Positions 15,962-24,577 of a stretch of DNA of 48,271 bases are shown here, in pieces (the first letter of the stretch is position 1; each line of letters opens with the position of its first letter). A program made the position numbers and the translations under genes. The stretch is taken from positions 1 through 48,271 of IMG/VR virus record IMGVR_UViG_3300049255_000608, one strand, 5' to 3'. Source of the stretch: a virus. Below the pieces are notes generated by a model. That model was given only the letters and a program-made list of their open reading frames with translations. It made no database searches and had not been told where the DNA came from.

Positions 15962-16390
15962 AGCGACGAAGTTGAACGGTTCGTTATCGCGCGGCTTGAG
16001 GAAGCTGGCATGACGCTGCTGGCGCTTCCATCCACCGGCCACACCACGCACATGCGCTGTGGCATGCCGGAGGTCGTCCGGTCGTTCTGGGAAGCCTATA
16101 ACCAGGAACCGGCCGAGCCGCGTGCGCCTCGCCCCAGCAGTGACCGTATTGATCGTATGGAGGAAGCTTTGAGCTGGCTGCGGTTCATTCCGCAGGATCG
16201 ATACGTGCTGCGGCGCATCGTCAGCGCGCGGCTGCTGGTCAATCCGATCACCGAACGGCACAAAATGTCCTGGCGTGCCGTCGGTGAGCGCCTGGGCTGC
16301 GACTATCGCGCCGTGCAGCGGTGGCACGCGGAGGCGATCGGTATCATCGTGGCTGAACTCCATCGCCGCAGATTTAATTTTTCGGCTTGA
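15935..16390 (+). CDS. HTH protein, DUF6362-like
   Basis: This 151-residue protein carries MRCGMPEVVRSFWEAYNQEP, then RIDRMEEALSWLRFI and a C-terminal HTH (SWRAVGERLGCDYRAVQRWH, then AEAIGIIVAEL). The order matches DUF6362-type proteins found just before the packaging genes in alphaproteobacterial phages. The GTG at 15935 is preceded by AAGGGG eight bases upstream. The first nine codons overlap three TGTGAC repeats, so the protein may bind its own 5' region. A late-gene regulator role is inferred from its position before the terminator and late operon. Confidence 0.7.
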   Translation: MTPSVTCVTSDEVERFVIARLEEAGMTLLALPSTGHTTHMRCGMPEVVRSFWEAYNQEPAEPRAPRPSSDRIDRMEEALSWLRFIPQDRYVLRRIVSARLLVNPITERHKMSWRAVGERLGCDYRAVQRWHAEAIGIIVAELHRRRFNFSA

Positions 16391-16403
16391 TCACCATGAT
16401 CAA
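16387..16403. promoter_or_regulatory. Inverted repeat TTGATC-N5-GATCAA
   Basis: A perfect six-base inverted repeat with a five-base spacer overlaps the stop codon of the HTH gene. It contains two GATC sites, so Dam-type methylation could affect any protein binding. It lies 38 bases before the terminator. Confidence 0.5.
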
Positions 16404-16440
16404 AATCGCGTAGTCACGCAGTCATGCTTGCGAAACGTGC

Positions 16441-16478
16441 GCCCGGCCGGTCTTAGACCCGCCGGGCGTTGTTTTTTT
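16441..16478 (+). terminator. Rho-independent terminator between early and late regions
   Basis: The stem GCCCGGC (16441-16447) pairs with GCCGGGC (16461-16467), with an inner GGTC-TTA-GACC helix. It is followed by a T-rich run (TTGTTTTTTT). This is the strongest terminator in the window and separates the early regulatory and replication genes from the structural genes. Late transcription must either read through it or start after it. Confidence 0.88.
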
Positions 16479-16491
16479 CGGGGGAGCTTAG

Positions 16492-17130
16492 ATGCCGATC
16501 GTCTCGATCCGAAGCGACCTCGACCGCTTCACCCGCACGCTTAACGACTTCCAGCGTACCCAATTGCCCTACGGCACTGCGCTAGCAATCAACACCACGG
16601 CGCGCGGCGCCAACCGGCAACTGACGTCAGAGTTGCCGTCGATTTTCTCCACCAAGGGTCGGCCGACGCCGTTCATCATGCGCGCTGTTGGCAACACGTT
16701 CGCCCGCAAGAACAACCTGCGAGCGGAGGTGTTCATCAAGCGCCAGCAGATGAAGGTCCTTGGCCTGGAAGAAACTGGCGGCTCGATTAGCCGCGCCCCC
16801 GGCGCCCCGATCCTGACGCCCGTCAACGCCAAGCTGAACGCCTACGGCAACATCCCGCGTGGTGCGATGCGCCGCCTGTTGGCAGACCCCAAACGCTACT
16901 TCCTGGGCCATGTTCGCGGGGTGTTTGGAATTTGGGAACGCACCCACACGCCCGGCTCAAAGAGCAACGCTGCCCACGGGCTGAAGCTGATCGCCGCACT
17001 GCGCGAGCGTGCTCGCTATCGTCCACGCTTCGGCTTCGGCGCACGCGTCGCGGCGCGGGTCAACGCAACGTTCCTGCCTGCGCTGTCGGCCGGTCTCGCC
17101 AAAGCGATGGCGACGGCGGTCGGCAGGTAG
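16492..17130 (+). CDS. Hypothetical protein, minor-tail-Z-like architecture
   Basis: This is a 212-residue basic protein. It opens with a helical stretch containing LPYGTALAINTTARGANRQL, then FIMRAVGNTFARKNNLRAEV, then a basic C-terminus. The early AINxxA motif and overall charge resemble the lambda gpZ / phage minor tail protein family. In lambda that gene sits between head and tail genes, whereas here it precedes the terminase, so the assignment is tentative. It is the first late gene after the terminator. Confidence 0.45.
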   Translation: MPIVSIRSDLDRFTRTLNDFQRTQLPYGTALAINTTARGANRQLTSELPSIFSTKGRPTPFIMRAVGNTFARKNNLRAEVFIKRQQMKVLGLEETGGSISRAPGAPILTPVNAKLNAYGNIPRGAMRRLLADPKRYFLGHVRGVFGIWERTHTPGSKSNAAHGLKLIAALRERARYRPRFGFGARVAARVNATFLPALSAGLAKAMATAVGR

Positions 17131-17221
17131 TGGCACGGGTCCTTCCTGGCCTTTCCGACATGCGGGTATTTCGCACCGCGCTTTGTCGCGACTGAGTGAC
17201 CCTCTGGGATTGTGAATTCAC

Positions 17222-17737
17222 ATGACCGACGCCATCAGCAAGAGCGCCTTCGCTGCGCACCGTGGCGTCGGCACCAGTGCGGTCAGCAACTGGATCGCGC
17301 GAGGGCAGTTGGCGGGCGCGGCGCTGACCGAGGACGGCCAGATCAACGTGGAGGAGGCTGACAGGCAGCTCGGCGTAGCGGTGGATCCCGGCCGCGGCGC
17401 GCCGGCCGCCGGCGCGTCGGCATCGCGAGGGCAGGGCCAGGAAGACGATACGGCGGCGACGCTCGCCCAGATCCGGCTACGGAAAGAAACGCTGGCGCTG
17501 GAACAGCAAGAGCGCAGTGCCGCCCTCGATCGAGGGGAGCTGATGCGTGTCGATGACGCGCGGCGCGCATGGGCATCGGAGCTGGATGACCTGGTTGCGG
17601 CGACGGAGCTTTTCGTTGTCGAGCTGCCGGTCAAGCTGGGGCTGACGGGCCGCGAGTCGGTCGAGATCGCGCGCCGCGAGTGGCGGGCCTTCCGGGCACG
17701 TCGCGCAGAACAGGCGGACCACGACCGTGCAGCTTGA
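17222..17737 (+). CDS. Terminase small subunit (Nu1-like)
   Basis: This 171-residue protein has an N-terminal winged-helix-like DNA-binding segment (ISKSAFAAHRGVGTSAVSNW, then IARGQLAGAALTEDGQINVE). A Gly/Ala linker follows, then a charged helix (IRLRKETLALEQQERSAALD) of the kind that contacts the large subunit. Architecture, size and position just before GpA match Nu1-type small terminases that recognise the packaging site. It overlaps the large subunit gene by 11 bases. Confidence 0.85.
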   Translation: MTDAISKSAFAAHRGVGTSAVSNWIARGQLAGAALTEDGQINVEEADRQLGVAVDPGRGAPAAGASASRGQGQEDDTAATLAQIRLRKETLALEQQERSAALDRGELMRVDDARRAWASELDDLVAATELFVVELPVKLGLTGRESVEIARREWRAFRARRAEQADHDRAA

Positions 17738-19682
17738 GGGGCTCGCAGATCCCGCTGAGATCGTCGCCGATGTGATCGCGCGCGGGCTTCAACCGCCGCC
17801 GCCTGTCGACCTGGTGAGCTGGGCCGCGCGCAATGTGCGCTTCGGCAGCGAGAGCCCTTTCCCAGGGCCATACGACCCTGACCGCTTCCCGCCCTACCGG
17901 CGGATACTGGAGGTGCTATCACCGGACCACCCGGCGCGTGTGGTGGCCCTGCGTGGCTCGGCGCAGATCGGCAAGACGGTCGTCGCAGAGATTTTTCTCG
18001 GCGGCACGCAGGACCTCGATCCGTGCCCGTTCCTTTACGTGCATCCGACCGAGCCCAACGCGCACCGGTGGGTGCGCACCAAATGGTGGCCGCGGGTGCG
18101 CGCGACGCCGGCGCTGGCGAGGCTGTTCGAGGGCCGCTCCTCAAAGGAGGGCGGCACCAGCTTGATGCTGCAGGAGCGCAAGGACGGACGCGGCATGCTG
18201 ATCGTCTCGGGTGCGAACTCGGCGGCATCGCTGTCCATGATCACGGCGCGCCGCCAGGTGCAGGATGATCTGTCGCTGTGGGGTGACCTGGCTGAAGGAG
18301 ATCCGGAAGGCCTTGCCGATGACCGGTCCAAGGCGTTTGCGTGGGGCAAGATCTTCAAGGTTTCGACGCCGCATCTGACGCACAAGTGCCGGATCAGTGA
18401 TGCGTTCAACCGTGGCACGCAGGAGTATCTACACGTGCCGTGCCCGCACTGCGGGCACCTCCACCCCCTGGACTGGGATCAGTTCAGGGCGCGGGTCGAA
18501 GAAGATGCCGACAACGCTTTTTTCGTGTGCCCCGAGTGCGGCGGTATCATTGAGGAGAAACACCGGGGCGCGATCGTCGCCGCTGGCAAATGGGTGCCAC
18601 ACAATCCCAATCCGGAGCCGGGCTGGGTCAGCTTCCACCTGTGGGCCGCCTATGCCGGGCTCGAATCCTGGGCGAACCTGGCGCGCGCCTGGCACGCCGC
18701 GAAGGGCGATCCCACGGATGAGAAGCGCGTTACGAACACGACGGGTGGTGAGCCTTATGAACAGCCGGGCGAAGCGCCCGACTGGGAAGAGCTGAAAACC
18801 CGCGCGGAGAAGGGTGGCCGCAAGCGTGGTGTGGTGCCAATCGGCGCGCTGCTGCTGACCCTGACGCTCGACTGCCAGGATGATTACGTTGACGGCGTGG
18901 TGGTTGGCTGGGGCCGCGATCTGCGACGCTGGGTTGTCGACCGTGTGCGCGTTGAAGGCCATGTGTCCACGCCGGAGGCGCGGGCCGAGCTGAACGAACT
19001 TGTTGACCGAGCGTGGCTGACAGCGGCCGGATCCAAGCGTCGCGTCGATCTGACCGGGATCGATGCGAATGCCTGGACCGACGATGTCTTCGACTGGGCG
19101 AAAGGATTTCCGAAAACCCGCGTCGTGATGGTGCGCGGCGTGTCCGGAGACTCGGCACCGAGCTTGGCGCTGGTGCGGAAAGAGCGCCGGCGAGATGGTC
19201 GCCTGGTGAAGTATCAAGGCCGCTTCTACAACGTTGGCGTCGATCAGCTGAAAGCGGCGCTCTACAAGTTCCTGCGGATCGTTGATCCTGATGCCCGGGG
19301 CTACGTCGATCTGCCTTCGGGCTTTGAAGACGACTACTTCGAACAAGTAACGTCCGAGAAGCGCACCGCAGTGGTCAACCGGCGAGGCTTCACCATCTAT
19401 CAGTGGCTCAAGCCGCGCGCGGTCCGGAATGAAATGCTCGACTGCATGGTCTATGGCGAGGCGCTGGCGGGGAAGTTGGGGTGGCGCACACTGACGCCGG
19501 CACAATGGGCCTCACTGGAAGCCGAACGCGAGATCGCCGCGGCGCGAACCGCCACGCAGCAGCGGGACATGTTCGCAGATCCGGTGCCGGCCCCCAAACC
19601 GGCGCCGCAGCCGATGCCGATGGTTACACATGTGCCGCCTGCCCAACCGGGCGGCCGGTCATTGGGGGCAATGTTGCCGTGA
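17727..19682 (+). CDS. Terminase large subunit (GpA family)
   Basis: This 651-residue packaging motor belongs to the lambda GpA family. The ATPase carries a Walker A-like GSAQIGKT at residues 77-84. A zinc-binding pair follows (PCPHCGHLHPLDW and FVCPECGG), then the nuclease half with LTLTLDCQDDYVDGVVVGWG and the Asp-containing GIDANAW. The start is the GTG at 17727, overlapping the small subunit. A GpA-type motor predicts cos-type packaging into a lambda-like capsid; the cos site itself was not identified. Confidence 0.95.
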   Translation: MQLEGLADPAEIVADVIARGLQPPPPVDLVSWAARNVRFGSESPFPGPYDPDRFPPYRRILEVLSPDHPARVVALRGSAQIGKTVVAEIFLGGTQDLDPCPFLYVHPTEPNAHRWVRTKWWPRVRATPALARLFEGRSSKEGGTSLMLQERKDGRGMLIVSGANSAASLSMITARRQVQDDLSLWGDLAEGDPEGLADDRSKAFAWGKIFKVSTPHLTHKCRISDAFNRGTQEYLHVPCPHCGHLHPLDWDQFRARVEEDADNAFFVCPECGGIIEEKHRGAIVAAGKWVPHNPNPEPGWVSFHLWAAYAGLESWANLARAWHAAKGDPTDEKRVTNTTGGEPYEQPGEAPDWEELKTRAEKGGRKRGVVPIGALLLTLTLDCQDDYVDGVVVGWGRDLRRWVVDRVRVEGHVSTPEARAELNELVDRAWLTAAGSKRRVDLTGIDANAWTDDVFDWAKGFPKTRVVMVRGVSGDSAPSLALVRKERRRDGRLVKYQGRFYNVGVDQLKAALYKFLRIVDPDARGYVDLPSGFEDDYFEQVTSEKRTAVVNRRGFTIYQWLKPRAVRNEMLDCMVYGEALAGKLGWRTLTPAQWASLEAEREIAAARTATQQRDMFADPVPAPKPAPQPMPMVTHVPPAQPGGRSLGAMLP

Positions 19683-19873
19683 CGAATGCCGATCCGATCA
19701 CCAAGGCGCTGCGGCAGGCATCGCGCGGCGACCTGCGTCGCATTGCGCGCGGCGCCGCCGGCCGGCTGCAGGATCGGCTGCTGGGCCTCGGTTGGCTGGC
19801 GTATGTGCCTGGGCAAAGCCAGGTGCTGGCGCTGACGGTCCCGGGTGAAATCGAACTGCGTCATCGGATCTGA
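19679..19873 (+). CDS. Hypothetical small protein between terminase and gpW
   Basis: This 64-residue protein starts at a GTG that overlaps the terminase stop in GTGA. It is basic and helical first (ITKALRQASRGDLRRIARGA), then has a short beta-rich end (VPGQSQVLALTVPGEIELRH). Small genes in this position are common in GpA/gpW head modules, but I cannot name a family. Confidence 0.55.
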   Translation: MTNADPITKALRQASRGDLRRIARGAAGRLQDRLLGLGWLAYVPGQSQVLALTVPGEIELRHRI

Positions 19874-19875
19874 GC

Positions 19876-20139
19876 ATGGCGTTCGAACAGAATCGTTCCG
19901 TCTTCGCTGGCTTGCCTGTGGCAACGCTGCAGCAGGCCCTCACGAATGCGCAGATGGCGTTGATTGCACTGCAAACGGGCCAGCAGGTGGCCACTCTGAG
20001 CTACGGCGAGGGCAATGGGACCAAGCACACGCAGTTCCGGGCGACGGATGTGGGTAAGCTTACCCAAATGATCGGCGAGCTGCAGGCTTGCCTGGGCTTG
20101 CGCGACCGCGCGCGGTCCGGCTTCAGGTTCAGCTACTGA
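19876..20139 (+). CDS. Head-tail joining protein (gpW family)
   Basis: This 87-residue protein matches the gpW pattern: an N-terminal helix (LQQALTNAQMALIALQTGQQ), a beta hairpin (VATLSYGEGNGTKHTQFRAT) and a second helix (KLTQMIGELQACLGL). gpW sits on the portal and stabilises DNA in the head. It is placed directly before the portal gene as in lambda, with a one-base TGATG junction. Confidence 0.88.
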   Translation: MAFEQNRSVFAGLPVATLQQALTNAQMALIALQTGQQVATLSYGEGNGTKHTQFRATDVGKLTQMIGELQACLGLRDRARSGFRFSY

Positions 20140-21812
20140 TGACGGGCCTGGTTGCTGCAGATGGTGTCACGCCGCTGGTGTCCCGGCCTGCGGAGGCGCC
20201 GCCGCCAAGAAAACGTGCGGCCCTGTCGGGGGAAGCGTCATGGGCGTTCCCCTACGACGCCTCGAGCTGGTACCAGCCGGAGAACGAGGGCTGGTTTCCG
20301 ATCACGTATTCGCCGGATCATGAGATCAACGTCTACCGTGATCGCATGGTCGGCCGCGTGCGCGATGTCACGCGCAACGACGGCGCGGCGACCGGCGCGA
20401 TCCTGTCGACGCTCGACCAGGTCATCGGCGGGTCCTACCGCCTCATTGCGCTGCCGGACTGGCGTTGGTTGCAGCGTCATTTCGGACCGCAGTTCGACGC
20501 AGAGTGGGCCGAAGACTACCGTCAGGCCGTTGAAAGTGAATGGCGCGACTGGTCTGAAGATCCGCTTTACTTCAACGACGCCGAGCGGCAACTCAGCGTC
20601 GCCGACCAGATGTGGCTGGCGTTGAGGCACCAGCTGGTGGATGGCGACACGCTCGGCTGCCTGGAGTGGCACCCGGATCGGGTGGGATATGGTGCGGCAC
20701 GCTATGCGACCACGACACGCCTGATCGATCCAGATCGGTTGTCGAACCCGAACGAGATGATCGACACGCGGCATCGCCGCGGTGGCGTGCAAATTGATGA
20801 CGATGGCGTGCCGATCGGCTATCACATCCGGCGCGGCCATGCCTTCGACTGGTATCAGTCGGTGGACAGTATGATTTGGGATTTTGTTCCACGTGAAACA
20901 GAGTGGGGCCGCCCCGTCCTGCTGCATTATTACGACCGCGATCGCACAACGCAGCATCGCGGTCTCGCGGCTTTCACGCCGGTTTTGAACACGTTCAAGA
21001 TGCTGAATAAGTTCGACGCCGTAACCCTGCAGGCGGCGATCCTCGCCGCTGTCTATAGCCTCGCCGTCGAAAGCCCCTACGATCAAGAGGGGCTGAAGGA
21101 GATGCTTCAGGGTGGTCAATTGGACGAGCTGAATAATTATTCGGCCATGCGTGCGCAGTATCGTCGGGATCGGCCTATCAAGCTGAACAACGCGACAATG
21201 GTGCCGCTCTTCCCGGGCGAAACGATCAAGGCGATGGGGCCGACGCAACCGGGGCCGGAATATGATCCCTTCACACACGCGGTCTGCCGCAAGATCGCGG
21301 CGTCGCTTGGCACCACTGTGGAAGAGGTCACCCGTGACTGGACAAAGACCAACTACAGCTCTGCCCGGGCAGGCTTTGTCTCCGCGTGGCGGACTGTCAG
21401 CCGCCGGCGGGCGCGGTTCGATCGGGGCTACGCCCGCGGCCTCTATGTCGGTTGGCACGAAGAGGCCTACGAAATCGCAAAACTGCCGCTCCCGGCGGGA
21501 GCGCCAGACTTCGTGGAAGCGCGCGGCGCTCTGACGCGCTGTAAGTGGATCGGCGCACCGCGCGGCTGGGTCGACCCGGTGAAGGAAGCGCAAGGGGCCG
21601 TGCTCCGCATGGACGCGGGGATTTCCACGCTGCAGCAGGAAGCCGCCGAGCAAGGCCTTGATTGGGAAGAGGTGCTGGTACAGCGCGCGCGGGAACGGAG
21701 TATGATGAAGGAACTGGACATCCCGTATCCCGCGTGGATCGCGGGGATCTCGCCACAAGACGGTGGTGACGAGCCTGCTCACACGCAGGCCAGACGGCCG
21801 CAGCCGACATGA
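20139..21812 (+). CDS. Portal protein (lambda GpB family)
   Basis: This 557-residue portal protein has family segments such as VTRNDGAATGAILSTLDQVI near the start, LRHQLVDGDTLGCLEWHP and then IAASLGTTVEEVTRDWTKTN followed by YSSARAGFVSAWR near the C-terminus. It forms the ring through which DNA enters and leaves the capsid. The start at 20139 follows gpW; the frame open upstream is the shadow of gpW. It overlaps the protease gene by four bases. Confidence 0.93.
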   Translation: MTGLVAADGVTPLVSRPAEAPPPRKRAALSGEASWAFPYDASSWYQPENEGWFPITYSPDHEINVYRDRMVGRVRDVTRNDGAATGAILSTLDQVIGGSYRLIALPDWRWLQRHFGPQFDAEWAEDYRQAVESEWRDWSEDPLYFNDAERQLSVADQMWLALRHQLVDGDTLGCLEWHPDRVGYGAARYATTTRLIDPDRLSNPNEMIDTRHRRGGVQIDDDGVPIGYHIRRGHAFDWYQSVDSMIWDFVPRETEWGRPVLLHYYDRDRTTQHRGLAAFTPVLNTFKMLNKFDAVTLQAAILAAVYSLAVESPYDQEGLKEMLQGGQLDELNNYSAMRAQYRRDRPIKLNNATMVPLFPGETIKAMGPTQPGPEYDPFTHAVCRKIAASLGTTVEEVTRDWTKTNYSSARAGFVSAWRTVSRRRARFDRGYARGLYVGWHEEAYEIAKLPLPAGAPDFVEARGALTRCKWIGAPRGWVDPVKEAQGAVLRMDAGISTLQQEAAEQGLDWEEVLVQRARERSMMKELDIPYPAWIAGISPQDGGDEPAHTQARRPQPT

Positions 21813-22681
21813 CCCATTTCGCACACCTGGCGCAGCAGATCTTCAACCGTCCGCTAGCGATCCGGCCCGAGAAGGCTGAGATCATCATGGCGGCGATCGC
21901 CGATCGGCTCGGAATCGCCCGTCTTCGCATGCCGGATGGCCGGACGCGCCTGTTTGATGGCGGCGATATCATCTTCGCCGGCGAGGCTGAGCCCGCCTGC
22001 GCCGATGGCTACGAAGTCCACCAGGGCGTGGCCCTGATCGAAGTGCAGGGCACGCTGGTGCAGCGGCAGTTCGGTCTTCGCCCCACATCCGGAATGACTG
22101 GCTACAACGCCGTGCGCAGCAATTTCTTCACGGCGCTGGAAGATCCGTCGGTCAAGGCCATCGCGTTGGACATTGATAGCCCCGGGGGCGACAGCGCGGG
22201 CCTATTCGACCTGACGGACGCCATCTTCGCGGCACGCGGCAGCAAGCCCGTGTGGGCCATCCTGGACGAGAACGCCTGCAGCGCCGCCTATGCGATCGCC
22301 GCGGCTGCCGATCGCATCACGGTGCCACGGACAGGCTATGCCGGCTCGATCGGCGTCATTTGCATGCATGTCGACGTGACCGGCATGCTTGAAAAGGAAG
22401 GCGTCACGGTCACCGTGCTGCAATTCGGCGCGCGTAAAGCGGACGGTCAGCCTGTGGTGAAGCTGTCCGATGACGCCCGCACGGCGATGCAGGCCGATAT
22501 CGACACGATCGGCGAGTTATTCGTTACGACGGTGGGACGATATCGTGGCATCTCGGCGAACAAGGTGCGGGATCAGGAAGCGGCCGTGTTCATGGGCGCA
22601 AAGGCGCGGGATGCCGGCCTGGTCGACGCGGTAATGAGCCCGGCGGAGGCCTTCGCGGCCCTGGTCAAGTCGCTGGGCTGA
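21809..22681 (+). CDS. S49-family prohead protease (lambda GpC-like)
   Basis: This 290-residue ClpP/SppA-fold protease has the oxyanion segment DIDSPGGDSAG (122-131), the nucleophile Ser158 in NACSAAYAIA, the conserved GSIGVI (179-184) and the general base Lys210 in FGARKADG. This is the lambda GpC type that processes the portal and scaffold during capsid maturation. It lacks the C-terminal scaffold extension of lambda GpC; that function seems to be supplied by the separate gene downstream. Confidence 0.92.
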   Translation: MTHFAHLAQQIFNRPLAIRPEKAEIIMAAIADRLGIARLRMPDGRTRLFDGGDIIFAGEAEPACADGYEVHQGVALIEVQGTLVQRQFGLRPTSGMTGYNAVRSNFFTALEDPSVKAIALDIDSPGGDSAGLFDLTDAIFAARGSKPVWAILDENACSAAYAIAAAADRITVPRTGYAGSIGVICMHVDVTGMLEKEGVTVTVLQFGARKADGQPVVKLSDDARTAMQADIDTIGELFVTTVGRYRGISANKVRDQEAAVFMGAKARDAGLVDAVMSPAEAFAALVKSLG

Positions 22682-22702
22682 CATTTTCTCGGCGCGTGGA
22701 AC

Positions 22703-22716
22703 GGGGCGAAAGCCCC
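22703..22716 (+). promoter_or_regulatory. GNRA-tetraloop hairpin between protease and scaffold genes
   Basis: GGGGC-GAAA-GCCCC is a stable hairpin with a GNRA tetraloop, 21 bases after the protease stop. No T-run follows, so it is more likely an RNA stability or processing element than a terminator. It could separate the expression of the protease and the scaffold-like gene. Confidence 0.5.
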
Positions 22717-22812
22717 TCGCGCGTGCTCTGGAACGGAAACGACACGGTTTTCGATGTCGCGGGCCAATTTTTGGGCCACGATGGACGAACAGCAACGCAA
22801 AAGGAGAGCATG

Positions 22813-23469
22813 ATGAGTTTGCGCCAACGGCTGCTCGGCAGCTCGCGCTTTGGTCATTTCGGTGGTGCGCCGACCCCTGCCGTCGCCGGCAGCGCTGCCG
22901 AAGGTGAGGACGAAGCTGCTCGGGCTGCCAAGAAAAAGGCGGACGAGGACGAAGCCGCCAAAGTTGCTGAAGAGGATGAGGCGCGCAAGGCACGCAAGGC
23001 ACGCAAGGCACGCCGGGCTCGCAAGGCAAAGAAAAGCGAGCAGCCGAGCGATGAGGATGATGATCCTGACGGCGACGATGCCGGCGACGATGAAGAAGAT
23101 GAGGATGACGAGGACGAAATGAAGAAGGCGGCTGTGGCCGGCCACGATTTCGCTCTCGACGCCGCCTTCCGCATGGGCGCCCGCTCCCAGCGCCGTCGTT
23201 GCGTCGCGATCTTCGCCAACAAGGCGGCGGCTGTGAATCCGGTATTGGCCATGTCACTGGCGTTCGAGACGACGATGACCGCCTCGGCGGCGATCGGCGT
23301 GCTGGAGCGGACGCCGGTGGCCACACCCAGTTCCTTGCACGCACGCATGGCGGGTAGCGCATCCGGCGGCGTTCGTGTGCCGCCAATCGTTTCCGAAAGT
23401 CCGGGTGGCGCGGTCGCAGTTGAAGCGAGCTGGGATCGGGCACTGAGGGGTTTCGCGCCCAAGTCCTGA
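22813..23469 (+). CDS. Scaffold-like protein with basic KAR repeats and acidic tract
   Basis: This 218-residue protein lies where lambda has the Nu3 scaffold. Its first half is a charged coiled-coil region with a run of KAR triplets (about residues 57-72) next to an Asp/Glu-rich tract (about 77-110). The second half is Ala-rich and contains FALDAAFRMGARSQRRRCVA. The start at 22813 is favoured over the adjacent ATG at 22810 because AGGAG is then six bases upstream. Scaffold function is inferred from position and composition. Confidence 0.6.
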   Translation: MSLRQRLLGSSRFGHFGGAPTPAVAGSAAEGEDEAARAAKKKADEDEAAKVAEEDEARKARKARKARRARKAKKSEQPSDEDDDPDGDDAGDDEEDEDDEDEMKKAAVAGHDFALDAAFRMGARSQRRRCVAIFANKAAAVNPVLAMSLAFETTMTASAAIGVLERTPVATPSSLHARMAGSASGGVRVPPIVSESPGGAVAVEASWDRALRGFAPKS

Positions 23470-23510
23470 TCCGAATCTGTATCAATCCCTAGACGCAAGG
23501 AACCATTCCG

Positions 23511-24494
23511 ATGGTGTCTCCCGTCCTTTATGAGCGCCGGCATTCCTTCGGCTTCGTGGTGAGCGAAGAAGAAGGCACGCGCTCTCGCGACCAGGTCACG
23601 CTGCTGCAGCAGACGCCCCCCAATCCGCCCAGCGCAGCCTCGCTTTCGGCGGCCACGACGGGCGGGTCGCTCGCGAGCGGCACGCTGTATGTGAAGGTCG
23701 CGTATGTCGGCGCCTTCGGCGAAACCGAGGGCTCCACCGAGGCCAGCGTCTCAGTTACTGGGCCGACCGGCGAGGTAACGATCACGTCCCCAGGCGCAGC
23801 TGCTGGTGCGACAGGATGGAATGCCTACGCCGCCACGGCATCGGGTGCGGAGGTGCTGCAGAACGCCACGCCGATCGCCATCGGGACGAACGTCGTCATC
23901 ACCAGCCTGCTGTCCGCGGGGAACACGACGCCGACCCTGCCGCCCAACACCGTGCTGCCGGCAGGAACGATCCTTGGTGAAGTGCAGGACGGCAGCTCGG
24001 CAACCTACGCCGCGAACAGCGGCAACACCGGCAATTTCACTTGCGGCACGATCACGGTCAGCCAGGGCGTGGTGGAAGGGACCTACTCGATCGAGTTCAG
24101 CGCCGCGACCGTCTTCAACGTCTTCTATCCGAACGGGGAACTGGTGGGCGAAGGTCACACCGGGACCGCGTTCGCGGCGGGAGGCCTTGGCTTTACCATC
24201 ACCGCCGGCGGCACGCCGGCGGCGGTTGGCGATGGCGGCACGATCGCGCTCGCCACCAACGCCAATGTCGGTCTCTACACGCCGCAGAACCTTCTGGCGG
24301 CCGACGGCACCCAAATTGCGGCCGCGATCCTGGCAAACGAGACCGATGCATCAGGTGGCAACGTCAAGGTCACGGTGTTCGATCGCGCCTGCGAAGTGAA
24401 TGGTTCGGAGCTGATCTATCCCGCCTCCGTCACAGCCGCGCAGATCGCCGCGATCAACGCCCAGCTCGCGGCGATCGGCGTCATCGTCCGCTAA
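23511..24494 (+). CDS. Head decoration protein (gpD-like) with two inserted domains
   Basis: This 327-residue protein contains the gpD core in pieces: VSEEEGTRSRDQVTLLQ (18-33), LPAGTILGEVQ (149-159) and a C-terminal part (about 252-327). Residues about 36-146 form an Ig/fibronectin-like insert (LYVKVAYVGAFGETEG, TGWNAYAATASGAEVL). Residues about 170-248 form a second beta domain beginning SGNTGNFTCGT and ending GDGGTIAL. A domain with the same landmarks occurs in the tail terminator at 26835-27740. Decoration proteins lock the expanded capsid; the inserts would be displayed on the surface. Confidence 0.85.
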   Translation: MVSPVLYERRHSFGFVVSEEEGTRSRDQVTLLQQTPPNPPSAASLSAATTGGSLASGTLYVKVAYVGAFGETEGSTEASVSVTGPTGEVTITSPGAAAGATGWNAYAATASGAEVLQNATPIAIGTNVVITSLLSAGNTTPTLPPNTVLPAGTILGEVQDGSSATYAANSGNTGNFTCGTITVSQGVVEGTYSIEFSAATVFNVFYPNGELVGEGHTGTAFAAGGLGFTITAGGTPAAVGDGGTIALATNANVGLYTPQNLLAADGTQIAAAILANETDASGGNVKVTVFDRACEVNGSELIYPASVTAAQIAAINAQLAAIGVIVR

Positions 24495-24577
24495 TCTCAG
24501 CACCCATGGGGCGGCCGCCTGGCCGCCAAACCCCTGGCGGCGCGCCAGCGCGCTTCCGCCCTATCGGAGGAACTTTG

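Noticed and set aside
17131-17221. cos site before the terminase
   Set aside because: GpA-type packaging predicts a cos site near here, but I could not identify cohesive-end or binding-site repeats with confidence.
20238-21824. 528-codon antisense frame opposite the portal gene
   Set aside because: The plus-strand portal protein is recognised in full; the antisense frame has no family features.
24041-24577. N-terminal extension of the capsid protein
   Set aside because: The open frame upstream of 24578 is the shadow of the decoration gene; a strong ribosome binding site marks the ATG at 24578.
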